The notes under the pieces are model-generated. The model searched no databases and had not been told where the DNA came from. It was given only the letters and a program-made list of their open reading frames with translations. A stretch of 64,000 bases of DNA. Source: Datisca glomerata (lineage: Eukaryota > Streptophyta > Magnoliopsida > Cucurbitales > Datiscaceae). The position numbers and the translations under genes were made by a program. Positions 32,318 to 42,724 of the stretch are shown here, piece by piece. Within the stretch, counting starts at the first letter, position 1; the number at the start of each line of letters is the position of its first letter. The stretch spans positions 666,052 through 730,051 of the forward strand of contig QANY01011928.1 in NCBI GenBank assembly GCA_003255025.1, read 5' to 3'.

Positions 32318-34287
32318 TGTTGGAGGTTACTCCCTTAAAGCATGTGTATTGACATTTGATATGAAATTTAATGAGGATTACATTGTTCTTTTATATTATT
32401 GTTGAATAATTTAGATCAATATCTAAAAATTCCATATTCATTAATCAGACTATAATTTTGTATTAGTACGAGAAGATTAAGATCATAGATAATGAATAAA
32501 ATTGTCAACAAAATATTAAAGTATGAAATCTTTAATGAATAGTTGCTAGTACGGTTCACTAAGAATTATGAATGCATGTTATCTATATTCGAATCATAGA
32601 TGCGGATAGATATCTTAGTGAATATACTTCATATAATGAGATTATATATGACTGGACCGATGTGAATTAATATTTTTATCAACGTGCCATTTATCATAAA
32701 TATTTAATGCACATCAATTCGATGATCATATATAGATCTGTCTAAATCCTGAGTAGTCATGAACTCCTATACATGTCTACTAGATCTTTTGATTCACTCA
32801 TTAAGGTGTGTTTGGCAGACTAATGACTTTTGTTTTGGACACACAATGTTATGGATGGTTGTGAATATGTTCTTAAAAGATTTGGAATCTAAGTTTTCCT
32901 AACGGGTCGTATATTAGTTTCTTAAGTGTTAGTTCTAGAAGTGAATGGTTATTGAGCTAAAATTTATATAATAAGATTATAAATTAGCCACTCACTAGTG
33001 GATTAATGGCTTTTAAGGATCAAGAGGTAATTAGAAGGGTAAAATGATAATTTTGACTAGTTCTAATTTACGAACCAATAATTGGAGGACAGAACTACAT
33101 GACATGATTATATCAATGGACTACATGAGAATACTCTATAAATATAATCAATAATCTCTAAGAGTGAAATTCCATATTTATAATGGAGTAATAAAAGAAT
33201 TAATAAATAAGATTATTTAATTAAAAAGTTTAATTAATAATCTGATTTATTGGAGCTTAGGATTATAGGTTCACGGTCCCCACGTCAACTCTATTCTACG
33301 TAGTTTAGGGTGTGAATATTTCAGGATATGAGAAAATGACTAACTTGTAAATGATTTTTTATTTTGGAGCANTGTAAAAGTAGATAATAATTTGGATCAA
33401 CTATATCTGTTGTTTGTGTAATAACAGATAATTTAGTTGATAAAAATAATCTGATATGTTAATTTTGAATTAACTAGTATCTAGATATTTATCTGATTAA
33501 AATTAATATTTAATTTATAATAATTTCATGTGTCAATCACTGATTGAATGTCAGAGATTGACATGAACTATAATAGAGGTGCAACACTGTAGTGCCATAT
33601 AACACTGCAGTTGTGCACCTTTATAAAATGGGTCCCACTGTATTTGGTAATTTAAAATTAGATATTAATTTTTAATTTTAATTATTCCTAAATATCTAAT
33701 ACTCTATTATCTAGAAAGATATACAGATATTTTTCTGATGGCATTAATCAGATCAATCAATAGTTGGGAGAAGAACATGATTTCTAAAAGAGTGATTTTT
33801 CTACGATTAAGAGTTGATCAAAATCTCTAAAAGAATCATCATCACGTTCTTTTAGAGAATCATCTCACAAAAATCCTTCTTAGTAGAATGTTTAGATCTC
33901 GTGTGTTGAGTACATCTAAAAATAAAAAAGTGTCTTTGTTATATTCTGTGTGCCCACACACGTCATAGTGCATTGAGGATTAACCTGGAAGGTCTTGGTG
34001 TGGATCTCGAAGTCTGCTGATCGTTGAAATAATTTCGTGGAAACGGAGAATTGAACGGTTTCGCGAGGACGCTCGATTTAGATTACAAGAGGTATATGAT
34101 TCCTAACCTTGTATGTTGTAGATTTAACTTATAAATATATAATGGATCCTGACTAATTGAAAATAGTTTTCAATAAAAAGTTTTTTTGTTATCGTGGCGA
34201 TGCGCAATTTTGTTTTTATTAAAAGATTAGATTTATTAAATCCTCTCGAAAAATGATTCCATCGTTCGTGCGTCACGACGACCAACA
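32318..34287 (+). repeat. 5' LTR of Copia-2
   Basis: 1970 bp, TGTTGG...CCAACA, related to the LTRs of Copia-1 and Copia-3. An N at 33372 lies where sequence present in the Copia-1 LTR is missing, suggesting a deletion or collapsed gap. Confidence 0.88.
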
Positions 34288-34289
34288 AG

Positions 34290-34301
34290 TGGTATCAGAG
34301 C
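34290..34301 (+). other. Primer-binding site of Copia-2
   Basis: TGGTATCAGAGC, two bases after the LTR end, is the exact canonical initiator-tRNA-Met primer site of plant Copia elements. Confidence 0.95.
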
Positions 34302-35090
34302 GGTCTTTATATATTTATATGTTAAATATTGTGTAGGTTTTCTTGTATTGTTCATATAATATGAGATATGTATTGATGAATGAATGGTTATGTTTTTTGA
34401 ATGAATGAAAAATAATGGATCATTAATTGTATGGTGATTATTGGGTTAGGTTTTGATTTTAATTTTTCTTTAGATCTTGTGTAAGCTGTTATGGGGCGTA
34501 GAAATTTTTGTAATTTTATTTTTGAATATTAAATGTAATTATTCCAATCACGAAAAGACGTAGAATGCACGAGACGAATGACGGAGAAAAAAGAAAAGAA
34601 ATAGTAATTCTTTTAGAATTCCGACGATGGCGCCGCCGATTCTGTATTTTCGGCAATGTCACCAGAATTTACTGTCCAGGCAACGTCGCCGAAAAATTGG
34701 CGCCGGTAGCGGCAGACAGCGACCGGTTATGGTAGATGGCCGGCAGCGACAGATCCAGTGGTGGGTGGGGGTCGGTAGCAACTGTTGTCACATTTAGGGT
34801 ATTTTTGCATAAACATCGATACCAACCAACCCTTTCACTATAGATTTTTGTGATAGCCTAAATCTATCAATTATCCTTTTAAAATTTGAAATCAATGTAA
34901 TTTTTATATTAATTTTTAAATTTTAATTTTATGAAAATTAGAAATTAATAGGTTGATTGGATTGACTCAAGTTTGACTAAATCAAATAAATTATTTATTT
35001 GACTAACTCAAAGTCAACTATTTTAAAAGGATAATTATAGAAATTAATTTTAATTAAGAAAAATAATTTTTTTAATTAAATAGAATTTAG

Positions 35091-35098
35091 TTGAAGAT
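35091..35098. repeat. 8-bp target site duplication of hAT element
   Basis: TTGAAGAT here is repeated exactly at 35932-35939 on the far side of the element. Confidence 0.92.
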
Positions 35099-35931
35099 TA
35101 GGGGTGGCAACCGATCCGGTCATGCTCAGCCCGGGCTCTTTTAGGCGGTTCGTAGGCCAGTTCCGGGCCAGGCCGTCGAAAATTTAAGGTGGCCCGAAAT
35201 GGCCCGCTGAACCGCCCCATGAAGTCACGGGCAGGTCCCTATTATCCCCTCCCTTTAATGTGATTTTTATTTTTCAAAAATGTAGATGGAGAGAGTTGAA
35301 CCTTGATGGGTAATAAATGAAGTATAGGGATTATCACTAAGCTATATGGAAGTCATGTTATTTTCTTATAATTATTTTATTTTATTACTTTTATCTCAAT
35401 AGAAAAATTTGTAATAACAAGTAAAATAAGTATTTTATTTATTAAATTCACAAACTAGTGATATTCATATTCACGTAAAATCTAAAAATATAATAAATAA
35501 CTAATAACTAATTTATAATTCATGTTTATTAACAGAACAAAAAATATTAGGAATATTAAACCAATATTTTTTAAAGTTTTCATGAATCCAATTTTTCATT
35601 GTATAAAATATTCATTTAAATGAAAAATATTTTTTTATTTAATTAAATAAGTTTATCTCAAAAGTATATTATTTGAAGTTTCGATAAAATGTGTTAAAAG
35701 ACAATAAGAATATATTTTAAATAATTAATTTAACAAATGTTGTCTTGGTCTATTGGTAAAGAGTGTGATTTATAAGAGAGAGGTCAAGAGTTCAACTTCA
35801 CTACGTGCGTGATTGTTCAATTTTTTAGACAAAAAATGAATTCACGGGCCGAGCCGGTTCAGGCTCGCCGAGTCTCAAGAGCCTGGCCAAGCCCAGCATC
35901 CGGTCTGGGCCGGATCGGGTTGCCACCTCTA
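35099..35931. mobile_element. Non-autonomous hAT element in Copia-2 leader
   Basis: 833 bp. The left end TAGGGGTGGCAACC and the right end (inverted) TAGAGGTGGCAACC form terminal inverted repeats that continue with GGATCGG/CCGATCC-type sequence. The perfect 8-bp duplication TTGAAGAT flanks it, as expected for hAT transposition. The ends are GC-rich and subterminally repetitive (GGCCCG/CGGGCC words), the core is AT-rich, and there is no transposase. It must depend on a transposase supplied from elsewhere. Confidence 0.93.
35741..35805 (+). other. tRNA-like sequence inside hAT element
   Basis: TTGGTCTATTGGTAAAGAG resembles a tRNA D-arm/A-box, and about 30 bases on, GGTCAAGAGTTCAACTTC resembles a T-arm/B-box. 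The acceptor stem does not pair convincingly, so it is at best a decayed tRNA or SINE head. Confidence 0.35.
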
Positions 35932-37049
35932 TTGAAGATTATGAAGATGGATATCAGGAGGAGAAGGAAATATTTAGGAAATATGTATTCTTGAAGTCCA
36001 TTTTGTAATTTTATTTTTTTATTTCAAGGTAATTTAGAAATACTCAATAGTCACTTGGTCCATTTTGTAACATGTCCATGTATTAGTCGATCACATGCCA
36101 TACATGAAAATCCCACACAGTTTATTTAATCATGCATCTCATAAGTAGAAACACGATTTAATTACGAGTCTACTAATATGTTTATGTGTATTATTTTATG
36201 AAATCAATTGCATTTAAACTGCTAGGTTTTAATTAGTTAAAACTTGATAATCACACTAAGGGCTATGATAACTTTTAGGATAACTGACTTTAGTAAAATA
36301 GTATTATTAAAGTTTCATGATTATAATTAATTAGTTAATCTAATTTCACTTAATTATGACTTAGGCGCTTTAGAAGGTTAAATGACCTTAGACAAAAAAG
36401 ATTGGCATAACTGATTATTAAATATTCATAGGGTCATTATTTTAACTAGTACTTAATTAGTTAAAATGGAAAGACATAATCCTAAAATAGTGAATGAGAG
36501 AAGGTTGACATGTCAATGTAACCTACGGTCTCCATTATTAATATAACATCGTGAGGTACAGTGATGGACTCGAGATGGCTTTATTTTCATCCCCCTAAGG
36601 AAGGTTTCGAGTTGTACCAATATCAAGGTTGGACTTTTTTAGAAGATATGAGGAAGTATGTAGTTTAATTTTGACCGACCCTAAGGGGGCATATTCTAAA
36701 TGAAGTCATGGAATCTGAAATGATGGGTTACACTCACAAAGTCACAATTAACCTTTTATATAGATAGTTGTGACTTGACCGAACAAGCGATCTCTTATTG
36801 TTAAAAGAGAAAATATGAGTTGTTTTAAGTTTTAATTAATTAGGATGAGAATATCTCACAGACAGTCTAAGGTTAATCTGACTGAACTTAAGGCATCACA
36901 TTAATCGTTGGGTTATTTTATCTTTATTAGTAAATATTAAATTTGTGTGTTTATTATGTTGCATTCATGCATCACGTTTACTTTTCAAATTCAAGATATT
37001 TATCAATTATATTAAATCTTGTATATTTTCAATTCCAGTTATCATTATT

Positions 37050-37890
37050 ATGTCTATTATGGACAACCATGTTACTTCTTTACTCGCGCTTGAGAAATTG
37101 AATGGTGATAATTTCATATGTTGGAAATCAAATATGAATCTAATGCTGATTTGTGAGAACCATAAGTTTGTTCTTGCTGAGGAATGTCCTAAGGAGCCCG
37201 CTGTTAATGCCCCTCAGAATGTTATGGACAAATATGATGCTTGGATCATATCAAACAACAAGGCAAAGTCCTACATGCTTGTGAGTATGAATGATGTTCT
37301 GAGAACCAAGCATGAAAGCATGGAGACTGCCTATGAGATTATGGAATCCCTACAGGCGATGTTTGGGCAGCAGTCTGATCAAAGTCATCATGAGGCCACT
37401 AGGAGCTATATGACAACTAAAATGAGAAAGGGTACTTCTGTGTGAGAACATGTTTTGAACATGATCAACATAAAGCATGAGACAGAAGTACATGGGGTGA
37501 TCATTGATGAGCATGCTCAAGTTAGCATTATACTTGAGTCGCTCACACCGGCTTTTTCTACATTCACGACAAACTATGTAATGAACAAGTTGCAATTCAA
37601 CATGACCCAATTGTTGAATGAACTGCAGACTTTTGAGTCACTCAACCTTAGAATGATCAAAGAGGACGAGGTAAATGTTGTCGAGCAAAAGCCTTCTTCC
37701 ACTGTTGTTAAAAGTAATAAGAGGAAGAAGATCAACGGTAAGGGTAAAAGTAAGAACAAGAAAGGGAAGAAAGTCAAGACATCACCAAAAGCCAAGAAGA
37801 ACAAGAACGACAGCAAACCTAAGGAAAAATGTTTTCATTGTGGGTTGAAGGTCATTGGAAGAGAAACTATAACAAGTATCTCTCCAATCT
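37050..37890 (+). pseudogene. Copia-2 gag, nearly intact
   Basis: Starts at ATG 37050-37052 (MSIMDN). The UBN2-type gag pattern is complete: LEKLNGDNFICWKSNMNLML, ENHKFVL, YDAWIISNNKAKSYML, HESMETAYEIMESLQAMFGQ, a basic Lys-rich stretch near 37700-37820 and the zinc knuckle CFHCG. Only two lesions are evident: a TGA at about 37443 where CGA (Arg) is likely ancestral, and a one-base loss in the zinc knuckle near 37850 that shifts GHWKRNY out of frame. It would encode the capsid/nucleocapsid protein of the particle. Confidence 0.88.
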
Positions 37891-37929
37891 GAAAAATAAA
37901 GGTAAATATGATGTACTTGTACTTGAAGC

Positions 37930-38903
37930 TTGATTAATAAAATATGATTTGTCATCCTGGATACTTGATTCAGGAACCACTAATCATGTATGTTCTTCTT
38001 TACAGATACTTGATTCGTCAAGGTAGTTGGTTGATGGCGAGGTCATTTTGAGAGTTGACAGTGGCGTGCTCGTGTCTGCCAAAGTATTAGGGATATTCCA
38101 TTTACTTTTTGGATATAATTATTTAGTTTTGAATGATGTTTATCATATTCTTGGATTTTCGAGAAATTTGCTTTCTCTTTCATTTTTGCAAGAACAATTA
38201 TTCTAAATCTCTTTTATTAATTAAAAATTTATTTTTTTAAGAATGGATTCGATTTTTGTCATGTAAAAATTATAAATGGACTGTATATGCTTAAACTGAT
38301 AGAACAAGCGTTAAATAATTCTGAATTATTTAAAATAGCAAAACGTAAAAGTAACAAACGACAAAGAGTGTCTCATGATGATGATAACGGATATCTTTGA
38401 CATCTTAGATTGTGACATATTAATCTAAATAGATTAAATATGTTAATAAAGCATGGTGCTTTAAGAGAACTAAAAGTTGGAACTTTTTCTGTTTGTGAAT
38501 CTTGTCTAGAGAGTAAAATGACCAAGAGACCTTTCACAAGAAATGGTCAAAAAGCCAAGGAACCATTTGACTTAGTACATAGTGATATCTGTGGACCGAT
38601 CAATATGCAAGCTAGAGGTGGGTATGAATATTTTTTCCACTTTCATTGATGACTACTCAATATATGGTTACACTTACCTAATGAAGAAAGTCAGAAAATT
38701 TTGAAAAAGTTGAAGACTTCAAAGCTAAAGCTGGAAAGCAATTAGATAAATCATTGAAAACTCTTCGATCCGATCGAGGTGGTGAATAATTGGATTTAGA
38801 ATTCAAGGATTATTTGCTGGAGTGTGGAATCCTGTCCCAACTCACAGCACCTGAAATACCACAGTAAAATAGTGTTGTAAAGAGGAGAAACTGAACCTTA
38901 TTG
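37930..38903 (+). pseudogene. Copia-2 protease and start of integrase
   Basis: Aspartic protease with WILDSGTTNHVCSS near 37958-37999 (catalytic D-S-G intact), followed by GEVILRVDSGVLVSAK and GFSRNLLSLSFLQEQ. Gag-pre-integrase and integrase start follow: GALRELKVGTF, CESCLESKMTKRPF, VHSDICGPINMQARGGYEYF, then TFIDDYS after a frame slip. It breaks off near 38903 at LNLIG, where LTR sequence begins. Stops are present throughout. Confidence 0.85.
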
Positions 38904-38949
38904 GATTTATTAAATCCTTTCGAAAACCCTTACGCCACGACGACCAACA
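38904..38949 (+). repeat. 46-bp stub of Copia-2 3' LTR
   Basis: TTATTAAATCCT(T/C)TCGAAAA and CACGACGACCAACA match the last ~50 bp of the 5' LTR (34236-34287). Everything between integrase and this point has been deleted. Confidence 0.85.
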
Positions 38950-39760
38950 ATGGCCTCCTTGATGAAACCTGCCATGAGAAACTTCTCTACTTCTTCGTTG
39001 ATGTCCTCATCCCTAGTCTGATTAACATTCCTCTTCTTCTGCCCGACATGCTTGAACTTTAGGTCAATATTCAGGTGATTGACCATGACTCTTATATTAA
39101 TCCCCAACATGTCCTTGTGTGTCCAAGCGAACACATCATTGTTGGTGCCTAGGAATGAGGTTAACTCATCTTTCTACTCTGGGCAGAGCAGCGACCCAAC
39201 TTGTACTAATCGATTGGGGTCCTTCAGAACCAAAACTACTAATTCTAATAGTCCCACTGGTTCCCCCGAAGATGATCTTTGGAGGTTGTTCTTATGATTA
39301 CAACTAACATATTTTCCCTTTGAAAGCAGCCATATAACATTCCCTGCCCATTTTCTGGTCTCCTCAGACCAGCCCACACCTGCGAGGGTGGCGAACCTGA
39401 TGACTTATTGGTAAGTTGAAGGTATAACTTTGAACTTATATATGGAAGGTCATCGTATGATCACATTGTACAATTGGTTACACCTCACGACCCTGAACTC
39501 GATCAACTTAGTAGAGGGATAGGGTGTTTCACCTAAGGTCACTAGTAGCTCAATGACTCCCTCTGGTATCACCTTCATTTCAAGCGTGTTTTCCGTGTAG
39601 AAGGTGTGTGAACCCTTTCTGGGACCGAGCTTAAATATAATCGGGACCATCTTAGAGGTAATGGAAAGCATCTTAAATTGAGGGGCAACTCGACCTGTTG
39701 TATCTTCACGGATCATGGAGACTCCATATGTCCCAGCTGTGTTTCTACAAAGGCCCTAAC
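38950..39760 (-). pseudogene. Tat pol, upstream part: protease and RT start
   Basis: The protease-like C-terminal part is at about 39716-39440 (GVIELLVTLGETPYP, then EFRVVRCNQLYNVII, the usual VxYNxIxGR region). RT start at 39134-38950 has MFAWTHKDMLGI, VNHLNIDLKF and EEVEKFLMAGFIKEA, interrupted exactly there by Copia-2. The reading order continues at 32317 on the other side. Confidence 0.82.
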
Positions 39761-40080
39761 AGTATGCTTCCATTCTCTATTTAGCTTCTCCATTTGCTCT
39801 CGTAGCTTCTTTAGTTGGGACCACAGTTAAGAGCTCTTTACACTATTCCCCATTTGTTTCAGTGTCTTGGTCATCTTAGCTGACTCATCTTCTTTAGCGT
39901 TTGTTGGTTCTTCGAGTTTGGGACTTCTCTGTCCTTCTCTTCTCGGTGGTCTATTAGGAGCACTTCTCTTCTTTCATGTTCTTGTCTTTCTCCTATTTCT
40001 CATGTTTAGGAGAAGAAGGTATGAGAGGAGGCTGGAGATGAGGAGGATAAATGTTCATAGGCAGTAGGGAAGTCCTCTAG
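39761..40080 (-). pseudogene. Probable Tat gag-protease linker remnant
   Basis: Sequence upstream of the protease block on the minus strand with charged, low-complexity translation and no firm domain. Tat homology is not evident beyond about 40080. Confidence 0.4.
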
Positions 40081-40906
40081 GCATAAGATGCTCATTAAGC
40101 GAAACTACACATTTTGTTGTTTCTTAATAAAGATAGGTGAAAGAAAAGATACAAATATTTAATCAAACTTGCCTTATTATCCTATCAATGTTTTGTCAAG
40201 TATTTTGTAGAGATTGGATAAGCCGAACCCATAATTTTTAGGTTGAGTTTAATCAATTGTATCAACTTATCCATAATTTATAATAATAATAATATATTAA
40301 AAGTGGCATGAATTGAAAATATTTTTTTAGATACTTTTATCCATCCATAATTAAGTTATTCTAAAGTTAACATTAATATGATATTCTCTAATCTTGATGG
40401 AGACAAATAATTTTCTATACAATGAACCAATTTAGTTCATTGAATCAATTTGTTAAAAGCTAGAAAGACAACTAAAACTAGTTTCATGTATATGTTTTTT
40501 AGTTATTGCTTCTTGGTATATCTTTTTACATTTATAGTAAAAAAATTTCATTCTCTAAAACCAACATCCTCAAGATATTTTGATTTTAGCTAAAATTGAA
40601 AGAATTATATATAATAGAAATGGTAAATTATAGGTAAATAATTACGTTAAATTCCAGTGAATAAATCAACCTACAGGGAATAAATCAATTGATTGAGTAC
40701 TAGTGTTGTCTATAGTTTAATATGATAATAAATCAATTACAAGTTAACAATATATTTCTAATAAAGTAAGTTGTAAATTAATTAATTAGTTAATGGTGTG
40801 AAACTAAGTTATCGACTAAATTATATTATTAGTATTAATTACCAGTTGAATGATTTATGTACATTGAGATTTCCACCAAATGAAAGTTGGAGCAATTCCC
40901 TCACCT
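40081..40906. other. AT-rich noncoding stretch
   Basis: No coding frame, repeat or structural feature stood out. Confidence 0.5.
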
Positions 40907-40914
40907 GAATAAGT

Positions 40915-41412
40915 TAGGGGTGTAAATAAAATTGTATAAACCGACGAAATCGACCGAACCGAACTATAGTGGTTTGGTCGGTTTGAGTATTTTATATGGT
41001 TTGGTTCAGTTTTAATTTAGTAGTGCTGTTCGGTTTGGTTTATGATTTTTATAAGAAACTCACACTGAACCGAACCACGTTAACTCATAAAAAATATATA
41101 GTATATAATATTTTCTCTAAAAATATATGACTTGCTTATAAATATATTGTGTATATATTTCTTCCCAATTTTTTTCTGTTAGGGATTTGATTTTCGTTGA
41201 TATTGAAAACTAATTTTTTCTAATATGTCTGTAAGGCTTTATTTAAAATTGAAATTGAGTTTTTTGAAAATTTGTTCGACATATTTCACTGTTCGGTTAA
41301 GTTTGAGATTATTTTTTGGTTCGGTTTTGTTTCTCTTTATAAAAAAATACATGTGCGGTTCAGTTTGACAAAATTCACTAAATTAAACCGAATCGAATTG
41401 ATTACACCCCTA
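40915..41412. mobile_element. hAT-type MITE with 8-bp target duplication
   Basis: 498 bp. The left end TAGGGGTGTAA is mirrored by TTACACCCCTA at 41402-41412. Flanks GAATAAGT (40907-40914) and AAATAAGT (41413-41420) are an 8-bp duplication with one mismatch. Subterminal AACCGAACCGAAC and GGTTTGGTCGGTTT words are typical of this common plant hAT MITE type. No coding capacity. Confidence 0.9.
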
Positions 41413-41420
41413 AAATAAGT

Positions 41421-42724
41421 GAAGAGCAGCAATTCAAATATTTAAATTTCCGTAGTTTCACACATTTAATTTTCATCAGTTCTTAAAAACAAAATATGGG
41501 TATGTAAATTGTATCGATTTCTAACTTTTCATCTCCCTAATAAAAAAAATAAAATAAAAAATTTTCATTCCCCAATTCGTTAAGCTCTTCCATTTCTAAT
41601 TATTATTTTTTCCTCAAGAGAGCTTAAAGTCATACTTAATTATTTCAGTGGGAGAAGTTATCACTCAATACTATAAATATGTTAATATTTCAAATTTTTT
41701 TGGGTCTGCCCTTATTTGACATTGATGATCTTTGACATTGATGAGTGAACGTGATAACCATTAACAATTTTTTAAGACAGTGATTTCTGATATATCACTA
41801 TAAGCGATAATATTTTGTAACTTTTTTTGGTATTTCTATAATTCTTTTATGATATGTTTATATGGGAGATTCTTGAGGATAGTTTCATTTCTATTTTATG
41901 TGATTGTATCTTTGCTTTTCTTTATTCTTTTTTTCATTTTTAAGTTTAGATAGATTGGGAATCAATACTTTGTCTGTAATTTATTTTTATTTAATGGAAT
42001 AAATTATTATTTTCTCATGTGATTGGAGATATAAGTCATCCGATATTAGTACTACATATAAATTTATAATTTCTTTGGATTTGTTTTATTAGATGTTTTC
42101 TTTTAATTTTGTTATGTAATTTATAATTGACATATCAAAATTTGTTTATTATACGTAACTGAAATTTTTGTATTGAGAAAAAATTTAACAAATAGGATCA
42201 CATAAGATTTTAGATAATACTATTAGATGATATCTCCAAATTTCTCAATTAACTATTCGGCATTAATATTTAATGACAGATGAGTAATCTCTTAAAATTA
42301 TTATGTCTATCATTAAACTAAGTTTAAATTATTTATTATAAGATTTTTAAATTTCTCGTGCCAAGTATATATAACAATTATTAAAGTATTATTTTTAAAT
42401 AATCCTGTACTAAGCACGAGTAATCAACTAGTATTGTTAAATAATTGTTTCATGTTTTAAAAAAAATAACATTATCATCATAACTAATTATCACAATTTA
42501 TTTCTATCATACCGGGAAGTATTGGTTCGACTGGTGATAAATTCTACACTCCATGTAAAAATCTTGTGGAGTAATCCAATGATATAACAACTCTCGATAC
42601 AATATCGAATAAGTTTAATTTCTTAAATAATGTATTATTTATTATAAGAAATGTTAGATGAGATAAAAATAAGGTAGTCATACCATAACCTTGGGGTAGT
42701 TGTACTTTAGTACTAAAAACTTTC
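41421..42724. other. AT-rich noncoding stretch
   Basis: No gene, RNA or repeat was recognised; long A/T runs only. Confidence 0.5.

Larger units (their letters stand above)
34302..37049 (+). other. Leader of Copia-2 (no gene; interrupted by hAT)
   Basis: Long 5' untranslated region, with a GC-rich block at 34620-34790 and the hAT insertion at 35099-35931. The segment 36780-37110 recurs in each 884-bp unit on the other strand. No coding domain is seen before the gag ATG. Confidence 0.7.
32318..38949 (+). mobile_element. Copia-2: Ty1/copia inserted in Tat RT, with large internal deletion
   Basis: The left end TGTTGGAGGTTACTCCC is at 32318 and the right end CACGACGACCAACA at 38949. Flanking host bases are GTGGC (32313-32317) and ATGGC (38950-38954), a 5-bp target duplication with one mismatch. 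Rejoining the flanks restores the Tat RT order (FIKEA followed by the WLANIILVKK equivalent). The element keeps its 5' LTR, PBS, leader, gag, protease and start of integrase. It then jumps at about 38903 from integrase to the last ~46 bp of the 3' LTR, so RT and RNase H are lost. A hAT element sits in its leader. Confidence 0.9.
29740..40080 (-). mobile_element. Tat/Ogre-type Ty3/gypsy element, decayed, split by Copia-2
   Basis: Minus-strand order: gag C-terminus and protease (40080 to about 39420), start of RT (39134 to 38950), interruption by Copia-2 (38949 to 32318), remainder of RT (32317 to about 31350), RNase H (about 31300 to 30850), integrase (about 30760 to 29740). RT and integrase wording (FTDLNKACPK, VMPFGL, DYFTKWVEEKPFATIT, HPQSNG, LAFGTKA, VEIGLPSYRT) is that of the Tat lineage. 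The 5' LTR is not seen. Integrase stops after LVLRKR and meets LTR B. Confidence 0.85.
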
